Shown one piece after another: positions 27,731 through 35,210 of a stretch of 64,000 nt of DNA (position 1 is its first letter; each line of letters opens with the position of its first letter). Made by a program: the position numbers and the translations under genes. The notes under the pieces are model-generated. The model was given only the letters and a program-made list of their open reading frames with translations, ran no database searches and was not told where the DNA came from. This DNA comes from Paenibacillus sp. SY21-1 (GTDB taxonomy: Bacteria; Bacillota; Bacilli; Paenibacillales; Paenibacillaceae): positions 362,411 through 426,410 of the forward strand of contig NZ_STGF01000001.1 in assembly GCF_005222705.1 (NCBI RefSeq), given 5' to 3'.

Positions 27731-28726
27731 TTATCGGTTAATGAGATCCAGTATAGTGTTCATTACTAGCTCCGGTTCATCCTGCATCACCATATGTCCG
27801 CTACGCTCGGCAATAATAAGCTCGGCATTCGTGGAGAGTTCTAGCATCCGCCGCTGACCGTCACGCCAAATCTCCTCGATTTGTCCGCCCCCCTCATCGG
27901 AGATGCCTGCAGCCGCATAATCCGGGGCGATGTTTCGAGCAATGATGCGTACCGGCAGATCCCCGAGCCGCTGCCCTCGGATAGCATCCTCTGTCAGCGA
28001 TGACAGCCTGCCCTCATCATCAACTGTTCGGAAATACGCTGGTGTCGCCGTTACATTAATAAAATGTCCACGATCCTCCTCCGGCACCATTCCCTCAAGC
28101 AAAAAGTCCTGAAGCAGACGTAGCAAGCCGGAACGCTTCAGCCAGATTAACGTGCCTGAAGGGGGCTTGCTGTTCTGATAGGATTCGCCCGCATAAATTG
28201 GCGCCGTCCGCCGCTCATCATCCTCGGGGCGGGCATCGACCAGTACAAGTCCCGAAACTTCTTCCTTGTACCTCTCGGCGAACAAGCGGACATACATCCC
28301 TCCGAGCGAGTGACCTACCAGCAGATACGGACCCTTGATCCCTTCCTGCTGCAACGCATTATGAAGCTCGCTTACGATGTTTTCGCCCATCCGTTCTGTC
28401 GTTGCCGCTTCGCTCCAGCCGTAGCCCCCACGGTCGTAACTGACCACCGTTGCGTGCTTCGACAATTTCTCCGGGATGTCCTGCCAGGAAAGGCTGGTCT
28501 CACCGCTGCCCGACTCCAGAATAATCGTCACAGGCCCTTCCCCCTCCTTATTCAAATGCAGCTTGTAGCCTCCGGCTTCGACCAGCCGACCCGGCGGCGG
28601 ATATTCTTCTTTGGCGAGCCGGGAGGCGATTGCTTCATAAGCAAAGCCTGCTCCAATAAGCAGCAGCAGTACGGCAAATGCCGCAAGGGTCCCTTTTCTC
28701 CAGCGGGATGACTTATTTTTCCCCAT
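27731..28726 (-). CDS. Membrane-anchored alpha/beta hydrolase
   Basis: 331 residues. One N-terminal helix (about 12-32) is followed by an alpha/beta hydrolase domain with LESGSGETSLSW, SYDRGGYGWS, nucleophile elbow GHSLGG (Ser about 140) and a late catalytic His in ERSGHMVMQDEPEL. It lies 22 bp downstream of a TetR gene on the same strand, so both are probably expressed from the palindrome-bearing promoter upstream of that gene. The substrate is unknown. Confidence 0.9.
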   Translation of the reverse strand: MGKNKSSRWRKGTLAAFAVLLLLIGAGFAYEAIASRLAKEEYPPPGRLVEAGGYKLHLNKEGEGPVTIILESGSGETSLSWQDIPEKLSKHATVVSYDRGGYGWSEAATTERMGENIVSELHNALQQEGIKGPYLLVGHSLGGMYVRLFAERYKEEVSGLVLVDARPEDDERRTAPIYAGESYQNSKPPSGTLIWLKRSGLLRLLQDFLLEGMVPEEDRGHFINVTATPAYFRTVDDEGRLSSLTEDAIRGQRLGDLPVRIIARNIAPDYAAAGISDEGGGQIEEIWRDGQRRMLELSTNAELIIAERSGHMVMQDEPELVMNTILDLINR

Positions 28727-28748
28727 GCGATAGGCCTTCTTTCTTCAA

Positions 28749-29372
28749 TTAAGTAATCATCCCGATAATGTGATTCTCTTGAGCCAGTCCGTTCAGATGC
28801 TTCGTCACGATGATATCAATCTCCGTATAACTCATGGTTTCGGGCCTAATCTTGCGGTGCAGCGACAGCGCGTCCAGCAGCAGATGCAAGCGCTGAGCCT
28901 CATATGTCAGGTCAAGCCCCGGGTGGATCAGCCCCTCCAGCTCCGACTGCCGCAGCAGCGCCAAGATGATCTGGTAGATCGACTCATGCGTCTGTCGGCT
29001 AATCTCATTTAGCGTCTCGTCATGGAACGCCTTGATCGTTAGCGACAGCCACACCTCCGTTTCAAGCTCCTGCTCTCGATTTACTGGCACAAGCGCAAGC
29101 AGCAGTCCTTTGACCGCCGGCAGCGTAACCTCGGAGAATTGTGCATTCACTTCTACGAATCGCTGCTCCACTTGCTCCGTCACCCGTCTCATTGCGAACT
29201 CCAGCAGCTCCGATTGCGACTTGAAATAATGCTGAAGCGCACCCGAGGACACCTTTGCTTCCTTGGCGATTTTGCGCACTGACGCATGCTCCACACCCTC
29301 CCGGTAAATCACACGCCAGGCTGCTTGCGTAATTTTTTCTTTCTGTTCGTCGTAATCTACAATTTTCGGCAT
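28749..29372 (-). CDS. TetR-family regulator
   Basis: About 207 residues from the ATG at 29372, which has AAGGGAG at a good distance; an earlier in-frame ATG at 29378 touches that site. The N-terminal helix-turn-helix (VRKIAKEAKVSSGALQHYFKSQSELLEFAMRRV) is typical of the PksA/BetI-like TetR group. It is the first gene of a unit with the downstream hydrolase. A 44-bp almost perfect palindrome 50 bp upstream is the obvious operator, so the gene is probably autoregulated. Confidence 0.92.
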   Translation of the reverse strand: MPKIVDYDEQKEKITQAAWRVIYREGVEHASVRKIAKEAKVSSGALQHYFKSQSELLEFAMRRVTEQVEQRFVEVNAQFSEVTLPAVKGLLLALVPVNREQELETEVWLSLTIKAFHDETLNEISRQTHESIYQIILALLRQSELEGLIHPGLDLTYEAQRLHLLLDALSLHRKIRPETMSYTEIDIIVTKHLNGLAQENHIIGMIT

Positions 29373-29421
29373 AAGCATCTCCCTTCAGGCAGGAGTAATA
29401 TCTCCGCCGGGCTGCATTGAT

Positions 29422-29465
29422 TAATACAATACAACTGTATTATATAATACGATTGTATTGTATTA
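29422..29465. promoter_or_regulatory. 44-bp near-perfect palindrome, candidate TetR operator
   Basis: The arms TAATACAATACAA and TTGTATTGTATTA flank a perfect inner palindrome GTATTATATAATAC; only two symmetric base pairs break the symmetry. It lies in the promoter region of the TetR/hydrolase unit. It may hold two overlapping TetR sites. The rest of 29466-29551 is unremarkable. Confidence 0.7.
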
Positions 29466-29551
29466 TGGAAACAATTTGTTGTCAACCGGTGTGGTTAACA
29501 TACAAACAGCACTCCTCCCGGATAGAGGATAATGGTGGAAACTGAACACAA

Positions 29552-29590
29552 AAATGGCGGTGCAGGACAACCTCCCTGGCATCGCCATTT
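29552..29590. terminator. Terminator of the PhyH/BtrH operon, usable in both directions
   Basis: AAATGGCG.TGC pairs with GCA.CGCCATTT. On the minus strand TTTTTGTGTT follows, 95 nt after the dioxygenase stop; on the plus strand TTTCTTATTTTTC follows. Confidence 0.75.
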
Positions 29591-29684
29591 CTTATTTTTC
29601 ACTAAATTTCGATTTAGCAAGCTATCCCGTCAAGTCAGTCGACCTGGTTTCTTTATCTCTTTGGAGCAGGTACAGAGATGCTAA

Positions 29685-30443
29685 TTAGAAAATTTGACGA
29701 TTTACGCCGAGCAGCCGCTGCCTGCGGGCATTAGCCCGTTCGACAATATGGACCGGCGGCTTGTAGACGCTGTTTACATCGTGGCTCATGTGCGGGACGA
29801 TAAACTTTTTGCGATAGATAATCTGCTGTACATAACGGGGAGCATCGCTGAGGTTCGGGGCCCCTCTATGCCACAGCTGGCTGTTGAAAACGAGGCAATC
29901 GCCTGCATTGGCCAAAATGGACATCGGACCATGACCCTTGTAATCTCCAATTTCCTCGCTGAATTGCAAATGCTTGCCCGCTCGATGAGAGCCCGTAACG
30001 ACTTGCGTTGGTCCCAGCTCCTCTGTAATATCATCCAAATAGTAGAGGGCATTCATTAAGTACACCGGCATCTGAATACGCGGGTCCAGCTCTACGTCAT
30101 CGGGCAGCGGGAAAAACAACGCCTCATCGACATGCCACTTGCTGACCCCGTTATGCTTCATCGTGCGCATACCGTTCATACTGCTAAGCTGGCAGTCAGA
30201 GCCAAGCACCTCCTCGATAAACTCGATAATGCCGGGATGATCTACCAGCTGCTCGAATATCTCCCCGCGCTCGAACATAGGGCCCTGCAGCATGACCTCC
30301 GGCCCTTTCCCCCGAAAGGCCTCGGCAATGCCTTCCTTGATGGCTGCCGTCTTCTCCGGGGTGAGCACATTGCGAAATACGACATAACCGTCCCGATGCA
30401 GCTGCTCCAATTGCTCTGCGTATACACTCTCCGTCTTTAACAT
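29685..30443 (-). CDS. Phytanoyl-CoA dioxygenase (PhyH) family oxygenase
   Basis: 252 residues from the ATG at 30443, preceded by GAGGTGG at 7 nt. It is an Fe(II)/2-oxoglutarate oxygenase: iron ligands in KWHVDEA (His about 104, Asp about 106) and LWHRGAPN (His about 192), with the 2-oxoglutarate Arg likely in DAPRYVQ (about 203). It is last in a four-gene operon with an esterase, a BtrH-like/ACP fusion and an adenylating enzyme. PhyH enzymes hydroxylate CoA- or carrier-bound acids and small natural products; here it probably modifies the acid loaded on the carrier domain. The substrate is inferred only by context. Confidence 0.88.
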   Translation of the reverse strand: MLKTESVYAEQLEQLHRDGYVVFRNVLTPEKTAAIKEGIAEAFRGKGPEVMLQGPMFERGEIFEQLVDHPGIIEFIEEVLGSDCQLSSMNGMRTMKHNGVSKWHVDEALFFPLPDDVELDPRIQMPVYLMNALYYLDDITEELGPTQVVTGSHRAGKHLQFSEEIGDYKGHGPMSILANAGDCLVFNSQLWHRGAPNLSDAPRYVQQIIYRKKFIVPHMSHDVNSVYKPPVHIVERANARRQRLLGVNRQIF

Positions 30444-30520
30444 GACCAATCCACCTCTTCTTATAAGTTTGACCCGCCTGATCGCGGGCGGAACATTGCA
30501 CAACCGGAGGACCAAGTCCG

Positions 30521-31870
30521 CTAATCCGGTTTTCTGATCTTCTTCATTCGGCTGTTGATTAATGGTTCTGTTGTAACTACAACTTTTTGGGGAATCTTGT
30601 AGAACGGCAAGCGCTCCATACAATAGGAGCGGATTAATCCGCGCAGCTCCTGCGAGCTCATTTCCTTATGCAGCCTGACCGTCGCCTTGACCAACTGCCC
30701 GGTAATGCCGCTTGGCTCTGCGCTGACCGCGACCTCGGAAATATTGTCGATTTGCTGCAGCACATTTTCCACCTCTGCGGGGTACACCTTCTCTCCGCCG
30801 ACATTAATAATTTCAGACCGTCTGCCCAGTATGCGGATGGAATCCCCCTCCACGATGACCTCGTCACCCGTTCTAAGCCATCCATCCTCGGTAAATGGAC
30901 TCGGGGCGTTTAAGTAGCCGAGCATCGCAGACTCCGATTTCAATTCCAGCATATGATCGACGATGCGGTATTCCGTATCCGGATCAGCAAGCGAGAAGGA
31001 AAGGGAGCCGGCGCTTTGCGACCGTGTGCGAAGCACGCCGATTTCGGACATCCCATAAGCTTGAACGGTGCGCATAGCGGGAAATTGGCGATTCCACAGC
31101 TCCAGCGTATGAAGCGGCATCACCTCGGAGCCGCAGGATACCACCTGCAAGCTGGATAAATCGTAATTCATATAGTCGCCGCTTAACAGCAGCAATCGCA
31201 TAAAAGTAGGCGAGGTCGGCAGCGCCTCGACCTTATGCCGCTCAATTAGGCTGCATATCGCATCCGGCGAGCGGTCCTCCGCTACGTATAGACAGCCTCC
31301 GCTGGCCAGCGTCTGCAGCAACGTGTTCATGCCGCCAATGTGATCGAACATCATGAAGGGGATCGTTTTTTTGCTGCGGCCAGCCGCTCGGAACTTTTGC
31401 AGCAGCCGGTCGGCATGATGCACGGCCGCTTTGCTCTTGCCTGTCGATCCCGAAGAAAAGAGCACGAGCCCAGCGGCACCTTCCTGCAGCAAAGTCGTTA
31501 GCAGCGAATGCTTGACCTCACATTCTGCCTGTTCTTCCGCGTGGAGATGTCCGTCATAAAGCCGAATGCGCGCTGATGCTTGCGCAATCTCCAAATATTC
31601 GCTACGCTTTCCCTCAGGCAGCTTTGGATCAAGCGGCAGAATCACGCAGCCGCTTCCGAGCAGCGCGAACAAAGCGGCGACCGTATCGGGTGAATAATCC
31701 GCTTCGAGCGAAACCACCCTTTGCTGGAGATGAGCGAGCCTCAACTGCTCTGAGAACCGTTTAGTCTGCTTAACCAGCCATTCATACGAGTGGGCCTGAT
31801 CCCGCCAGACGATCGCCGGACGCACCGCGTACTCATCGGCAAAACGTTCCATTAGCCACTCGCCGCTCAT
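30521..31870 (-). CDS. AMP-forming acid:carrier ligase (ANL superfamily adenylation enzyme)
   Basis: 449 residues, a short stand-alone adenylation enzyme. The ATP loop FSSGSTGKSKA (about 138-148), QAYGMSEIG, DGWLRTGDEV and the C-terminal hinge GRRSEIINVGGEKVYPAEVE are all present, and the catalytic Lys should be in NSRMKKIRKPD at the very end. Its start overlaps the stop of the BtrH/ACP gene by 4 bp, so it most likely adenylates a carboxylic or amino acid and loads it on that carrier domain. Substrate specificity cannot be read reliably. Confidence 0.88.
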   Translation of the reverse strand: MSGEWLMERFADEYAVRPAIVWRDQAHSYEWLVKQTKRFSEQLRLAHLQQRVVSLEADYSPDTVAALFALLGSGCVILPLDPKLPEGKRSEYLEIAQASARIRLYDGHLHAEEQAECEVKHSLLTTLLQEGAAGLVLFSSGSTGKSKAAVHHADRLLQKFRAAGRSKKTIPFMMFDHIGGMNTLLQTLASGGCLYVAEDRSPDAICSLIERHKVEALPTSPTFMRLLLLSGDYMNYDLSSLQVVSCGSEVMPLHTLELWNRQFPAMRTVQAYGMSEIGVLRTRSQSAGSLSFSLADPDTEYRIVDHMLELKSESAMLGYLNAPSPFTEDGWLRTGDEVIVEGDSIRILGRRSEIINVGGEKVYPAEVENVLQQIDNISEVAVSAEPSGITGQLVKATVRLHKEMSSQELRGLIRSYCMERLPFYKIPQKVVVTTEPLINSRMKKIRKPD

Positions 31871-33267
31871 CCCGCTTCCTCCATATGTCCGGCCAAATAG
31901 ACTACCAGACTCTCAACTGTACGAAAAGGATGATCGCTAAGCTGCGAAGCCGCCAGCTCCGTAAGCTCAATGCGCTTGCCAAGCTGCTCCTCAATCGATT
32001 GCTCAACAACTGCCAGCAGGGAAACGAGGCCCAGAGAGTCCAAGTACCCGTCACGTCCATACAAAGGCGTATTCCGGCCAAGCTCTCCCGGAGCAGACGT
32101 TGCATAAGCAAGCGTCACCTCGCGGCAGCCGTCCAGCACGATGCGCAGCAGATCATTTTGACTAGGCAAACTTTGAAAATTACCATCCGCTCCCGTTCGT
32201 TCAAGCAGAGGGGCCTCTCCTTGGTAATGGGCTTGAAGCCGCTCATAGAAATGATACTCCCGCCTCGCCAGCTTTCCGATGTAGTCCGCGATTTGATTGA
32301 TTTGCACCCCGTCCCGGTGCGGAAGTCCAGAGCTGACAAGGAGCTTATGCGCCTGCTCCCAGTCTTGAATAATTTCGTCAAACTCTATGGTGAAGGGAGT
32401 ATAAGCTTCATTAGGCAAGCGCGCTAGATCATGGAGCAAATCCCGGAAGAAATAACGGCTCCAGCGCATATCGAACAAAAATCCCGAGATTTGACTAAAA
32501 GCCGGTTGGCCCGTCGTAAGTCCGGCAGTTAACTGCTTCAGCAGCCTGATGGATACGGCATAACCAAAGTAATACGTTCGCCCCCCCTTCTCGACCTCCC
32601 GCCCGGTCAGAAACTCATGAGCCTGCGTCAGCAGAACACGCAGCAGCGCTTCCCTATAAGCGGACTCGGTTAGAATCGCCTCGCTCTCTATGGACACCGT
32701 ACAGTACGAATGGATTTCTTCCCTTCGTTTCGCAGCTTCAAGCTCGGGAATACACTTGTTTCCCTTCCAATAGTCATCAAAAACGGATAAAGGCAAAGCG
32801 CCTTGAAACCGGGACGGCACCGGATCGTACACCCAGACCTGCTCCGCCTCAACGCCGTATACGGCCAGCCAGTGATCGACCAGATAGAGGCGCGAATGGG
32901 GATCAATCAGCTTGTCGATGTACAGGGGATTCAAATAATCGTCGCAATAAGGAAGGTAATAGCTGGTCCCGGTGGTGAGCAGCAGCTCTCCTCTGGCCGT
33001 TGCTTCACGGGCAAGCTTTATGCCCTCCTCCAAGCCGCCAAGCTCTGTTTTCCCATTCATCAGCCATACGGCTTCCTTGTAATCCAGCTTGTCGAAGTAC
33101 GTTTTCATCAGCCCGCTGCTCGAGCATGCAGGCAAGCCGTACATACGCGCATTGGCTAACAAGCTTAAGCTGCTATATGAATTTTGCCGCCGCAGCACCT
33201 CATGAATAAGCGGAAAATTGCACGGATAATAGTAAGGAATATCGTTTAGAGGGCTAAATGCCTCCAT
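31867..33267 (-). CDS. BtrH-like acyltransferase fused to an acyl carrier protein domain
   Basis: 466 residues from the ATG at 33267, which has AAAGGAGG 10 nt upstream. The N-terminal ~150 residues (PYYYPCNFPLIHEVLRRQ; a Cys near the start and DHWLAVYG further on) look like the BtrH N-terminal cysteine-peptidase-like fold of butirosin biosynthesis, followed by the helical C-terminal part of that family. The last ~80 residues are a carrier domain with the phosphopantetheine Ser in YLDSLGLVSLL (about Ser 411). BtrH moves an acyl group from a separate carrier protein to an amine; here carrier and transferase seem joined in one chain. Homology was judged by eye. Confidence 0.75.
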   Translation of the reverse strand: MEAFSPLNDIPYYYPCNFPLIHEVLRRQNSYSSLSLLANARMYGLPACSSSGLMKTYFDKLDYKEAVWLMNGKTELGGLEEGIKLAREATARGELLLTTGTSYYLPYCDDYLNPLYIDKLIDPHSRLYLVDHWLAVYGVEAEQVWVYDPVPSRFQGALPLSVFDDYWKGNKCIPELEAAKRREEIHSYCTVSIESEAILTESAYREALLRVLLTQAHEFLTGREVEKGGRTYYFGYAVSIRLLKQLTAGLTTGQPAFSQISGFLFDMRWSRYFFRDLLHDLARLPNEAYTPFTIEFDEIIQDWEQAHKLLVSSGLPHRDGVQINQIADYIGKLARREYHFYERLQAHYQGEAPLLERTGADGNFQSLPSQNDLLRIVLDGCREVTLAYATSAPGELGRNTPLYGRDGYLDSLGLVSLLAVVEQSIEEQLGKRIELTELAASQLSDHPFRTVESLVVYLAGHMEEAG

Positions 33268-34645
33268 GGTTGCCATGCCTCCTTTCCGCCTCGCTAGGCT
33301 TGGGCTGCGCGAAGCGTTCAATTCGATAATTCAAATCAAGCTCTCTGTCAGCCCTAATTCGCCGATTAGGCATTCGCTTTCCCTGGGCATCCAGCTCAAA
33401 CCTGCGGAAGCCTTGCGTAAATCGGAACTGGTAGCCGCTGTCCCGCGGGACGAGAAAGCGTCCGGTGTATCTGCCTTCGCCTGCATGGGCCAGCTTCATG
33501 CCCATTCCTCCATACAGGAATCCCGTGGGCTCAATGCCCGGAGCCAGCTCTGCAGTAACGGTCACGGAAACAAGCTCCGACAAGCTCGCCACTACTTCAA
33601 ACATACCTGTGGCCTCCAGCCCCTCCGCCTTAACCCATAATCTCGCTTGTCCCTCCCGCTTCGGAAGCAATGCACCGTCTGCCCCGATATCCAGCACCTC
33701 CGGATGCTCCGAGCGAAATTCACCGTTCAGAACCGTCATTGCAAGCCCGTTCTCATAGCGGATGATTGGGTTAAGCCGGGGGCGGCGGCCCTGCAAGCCG
33801 ACTCTCGTCCCGCCTTGAAGCTCCAAGGAAACAGGTCTGCTTGGCTGGCCGAACATATAGAGCAGCGGCATTTCTACCCGCTCAGCCCATGCAGGCTCTT
33901 CGTGCGCGGCATCCGGCTGCAGCAGAAAAGCTATTTCATCACCGCTTTGAAAGCCGTTATCGAGCAGGCGGTCGACCACCGACCGAACATGCTCCGGCAG
34001 AAACAAACCTTCAGCGTCGCCGATGTCCAGCCAGATACGAAGCGATGGATGACCGTTGTAGTCGCGGTACAGCGGCTCCTCACGCAGCCCGTTTGTCGAA
34101 TGCTCATCCAGGCCGGCCTTAATAAAATAGGGGGACAGCATCAGCAGCTTCCCAAAGTGCTCCGGATGACGAAACCCGATATGATAGGTGGATAATCCGC
34201 CTGCGGAAGCGCCGAGCAGAGCAGTGTTTGCTGCATCCGGCAGCGTAGAATAATGAGCATCCACATACGGCTTCAGCTCATGAACGATAAAATGCTCGTA
34301 TTCGATGCCCGTGCAGGCAATCGTCGCCGCCTCCTCAGCCGGAGCCTTGAAGTGATAAAACTCATTGGAGGCTACCGGCCTGACATGGCTGATAGCCACA
34401 ATCATAATTTTCTCCATACGTCCTTCTGCAATAAGCCGATCGCAAGTTTCGTCTATTTTCCATGAATCGCCCTCCGGATGCGTCTGTTGAAAGGCCCGCT
34501 GGCCGGCGTGCATATAGAGAACCGGATATCGCCTGTCTGGCTCCTCCCCATAACCTGGCGGCAAATAAATGTAGATGGTTCTAAAGTTGCCGAGCTTGCT
34601 TGCATAAAAGTCAGTTATGGTTTTAATTGTCGAGACTGCTTGCAA
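33254..34645 (-). CDS. Esterase-D/enterochelin-esterase-like hydrolase with C-terminal Ig-like region
   Basis: 463 residues from a TTG at 34645, supported by a strong AGGAGG 6 nt upstream; no ATG lies nearby. The first ~270 residues are a putative-esterase domain (YIYLPPGYGE, YPVLYMHAG, nucleophile GASAGG with Ser about 147, DIGDAEG, and a His in PDAAHEEPAW). The remaining ~190 residues look beta-rich. There is no signal peptide. It is first in the operon and overlaps the next gene by 14 bp. It could release or trim the finished product, or cleave an ester-containing precursor. Confidence 0.82.
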   Translation of the reverse strand: MQAVSTIKTITDFYASKLGNFRTIYIYLPPGYGEEPDRRYPVLYMHAGQRAFQQTHPEGDSWKIDETCDRLIAEGRMEKIMIVAISHVRPVASNEFYHFKAPAEEAATIACTGIEYEHFIVHELKPYVDAHYSTLPDAANTALLGASAGGLSTYHIGFRHPEHFGKLLMLSPYFIKAGLDEHSTNGLREEPLYRDYNGHPSLRIWLDIGDAEGLFLPEHVRSVVDRLLDNGFQSGDEIAFLLQPDAAHEEPAWAERVEMPLLYMFGQPSRPVSLELQGGTRVGLQGRRPRLNPIIRYENGLAMTVLNGEFRSEHPEVLDIGADGALLPKREGQARLWVKAEGLEATGMFEVVASLSELVSVTVTAELAPGIEPTGFLYGGMGMKLAHAGEGRYTGRFLVPRDSGYQFRFTQGFRRFELDAQGKRMPNRRIRADRELDLNYRIERFAQPKPSEAERRHGNHGGI

Positions 34646-34767
34646 AGCTTTCCTCCTCCTCCCCTGCTTGTATCTCTAAGCGTGCGACCTCCTCTCTGAA
34701 TGCCGACTAACAAGGCCGGGAGCCAAGGTTATTCGATTGCCGCTTGTTTTGAAGCTTGACGACAAAC

Positions 34768-34808
34768 AACCCCGTCTCTCATTGCGAGTAGACGGGGTTG
34801 TTTTTTTA
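34768..34808 (+). terminator. Plus-strand terminator with no recognised gene upstream
   Basis: CAACCCCGTCT pairs with AGACGGGGTTG and runs into TTTTTTT. The only upstream plus-strand sequence is the 120-bp gap after the divergent esterase start. It could end a small RNA or insulate the CGTase region. Confidence 0.7.
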
Positions 34809-34824
34809 AAACGGCTACCGTTCT

Positions 34825-34985
34825 AAAAAAAGCATGGCCCTCAAATTGACATTCGTTTTCTTCAGTCATATCGTAATCCATCTCAATTAATTTGTAAATA
34901 ATTAAATTAAAATATATATATATTGACATTTATTATACGTTATATTTATGATATAAGGGTCAAATAATTTAAGGGCCATGCTTTT
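34825..34985. repeat. Inverted repeat AAAAGCATGGCCCT flanking an AT-rich promoter segment
   Basis: AAAAGCATGGCCCT near 34828-34841 recurs inverted as AGGGCCATGCTTTT near 34972-34985, and the match extends weakly inward (CAAATT/AATTTA). The AT-rich core carries the CGTase promoter. Possible explanations are a pair of regulator sites or the ends of a small element; a clean target duplication is not visible. Confidence 0.55.
34923..34952 (+). promoter_or_regulatory. Sigma-A promoter of the CGTase gene
   Basis: TTGACA (34923-34928) and TATGAT (34947-34952) with an 18-bp spacer, in a very AT-rich stretch. The leader would run about 210 nt to the first start codon and contains a terminator-like hairpin. 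Confidence 0.75.
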
Positions 34986-35024
34986 CTAACACGGGGCGCA
35001 CTCGCTGCGGCCTATGTCGGAAAC

Positions 35025-35066
35025 AACCCCGGTATCTTCGTCAATCGGAGCTGCGCGGGGTTTTTT
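35025..35066 (+). terminator. Terminator-like hairpin in the CGTase leader
   Basis: AACCCCG pairs with CGGGGTT, with a 24-nt loop, followed by TTTTTTCG. It lies downstream of the promoter and upstream of the coding region, so it could attenuate CGTase transcription. Confidence 0.6.
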
Positions 35067-35183
35067 CGCGGTCTAAGAAAGGAAGTGATGGGCCAAGGCT
35101 TGGCGAGAAGACTCATTAGCCGGATGCCAGCTAGTCCAATAAGGCGAGTAATTTCAGAGAGGCGGAATCATATGTTAAAGAAT

Positions 35184-35186
35184 TGA
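35184..35186 (+). other. In-frame TGA stop inside the CGTase signal peptide
   Basis: The well-placed ATG at 35172 (after GAGAGGCGG) opens MLKN, then TGA, then continues in the same frame as [16 protein letters not shown] and the rest of the CGTase. Without the TGA this is a normal secretion signal with a charged start and hydrophobic core. Confidence 0.8.
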
Positions 35187-35210
35187 CGAATCACCTGCGC
35201 GGCGGTACTT

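Noticed and set aside
34729..34929. 66-codon minus-strand open frame across the esterase-CGTase gap
   Set aside because: It crosses a strong terminator and the inverted repeats, lacks a ribosome site at its start and has no family resemblance.
34825..34985. Miniature transposon (MITE)
   Set aside because: Inverted ends are good, but no exact target duplication is visible and the segment carries a working-looking promoter, so I list it only as a repeat.
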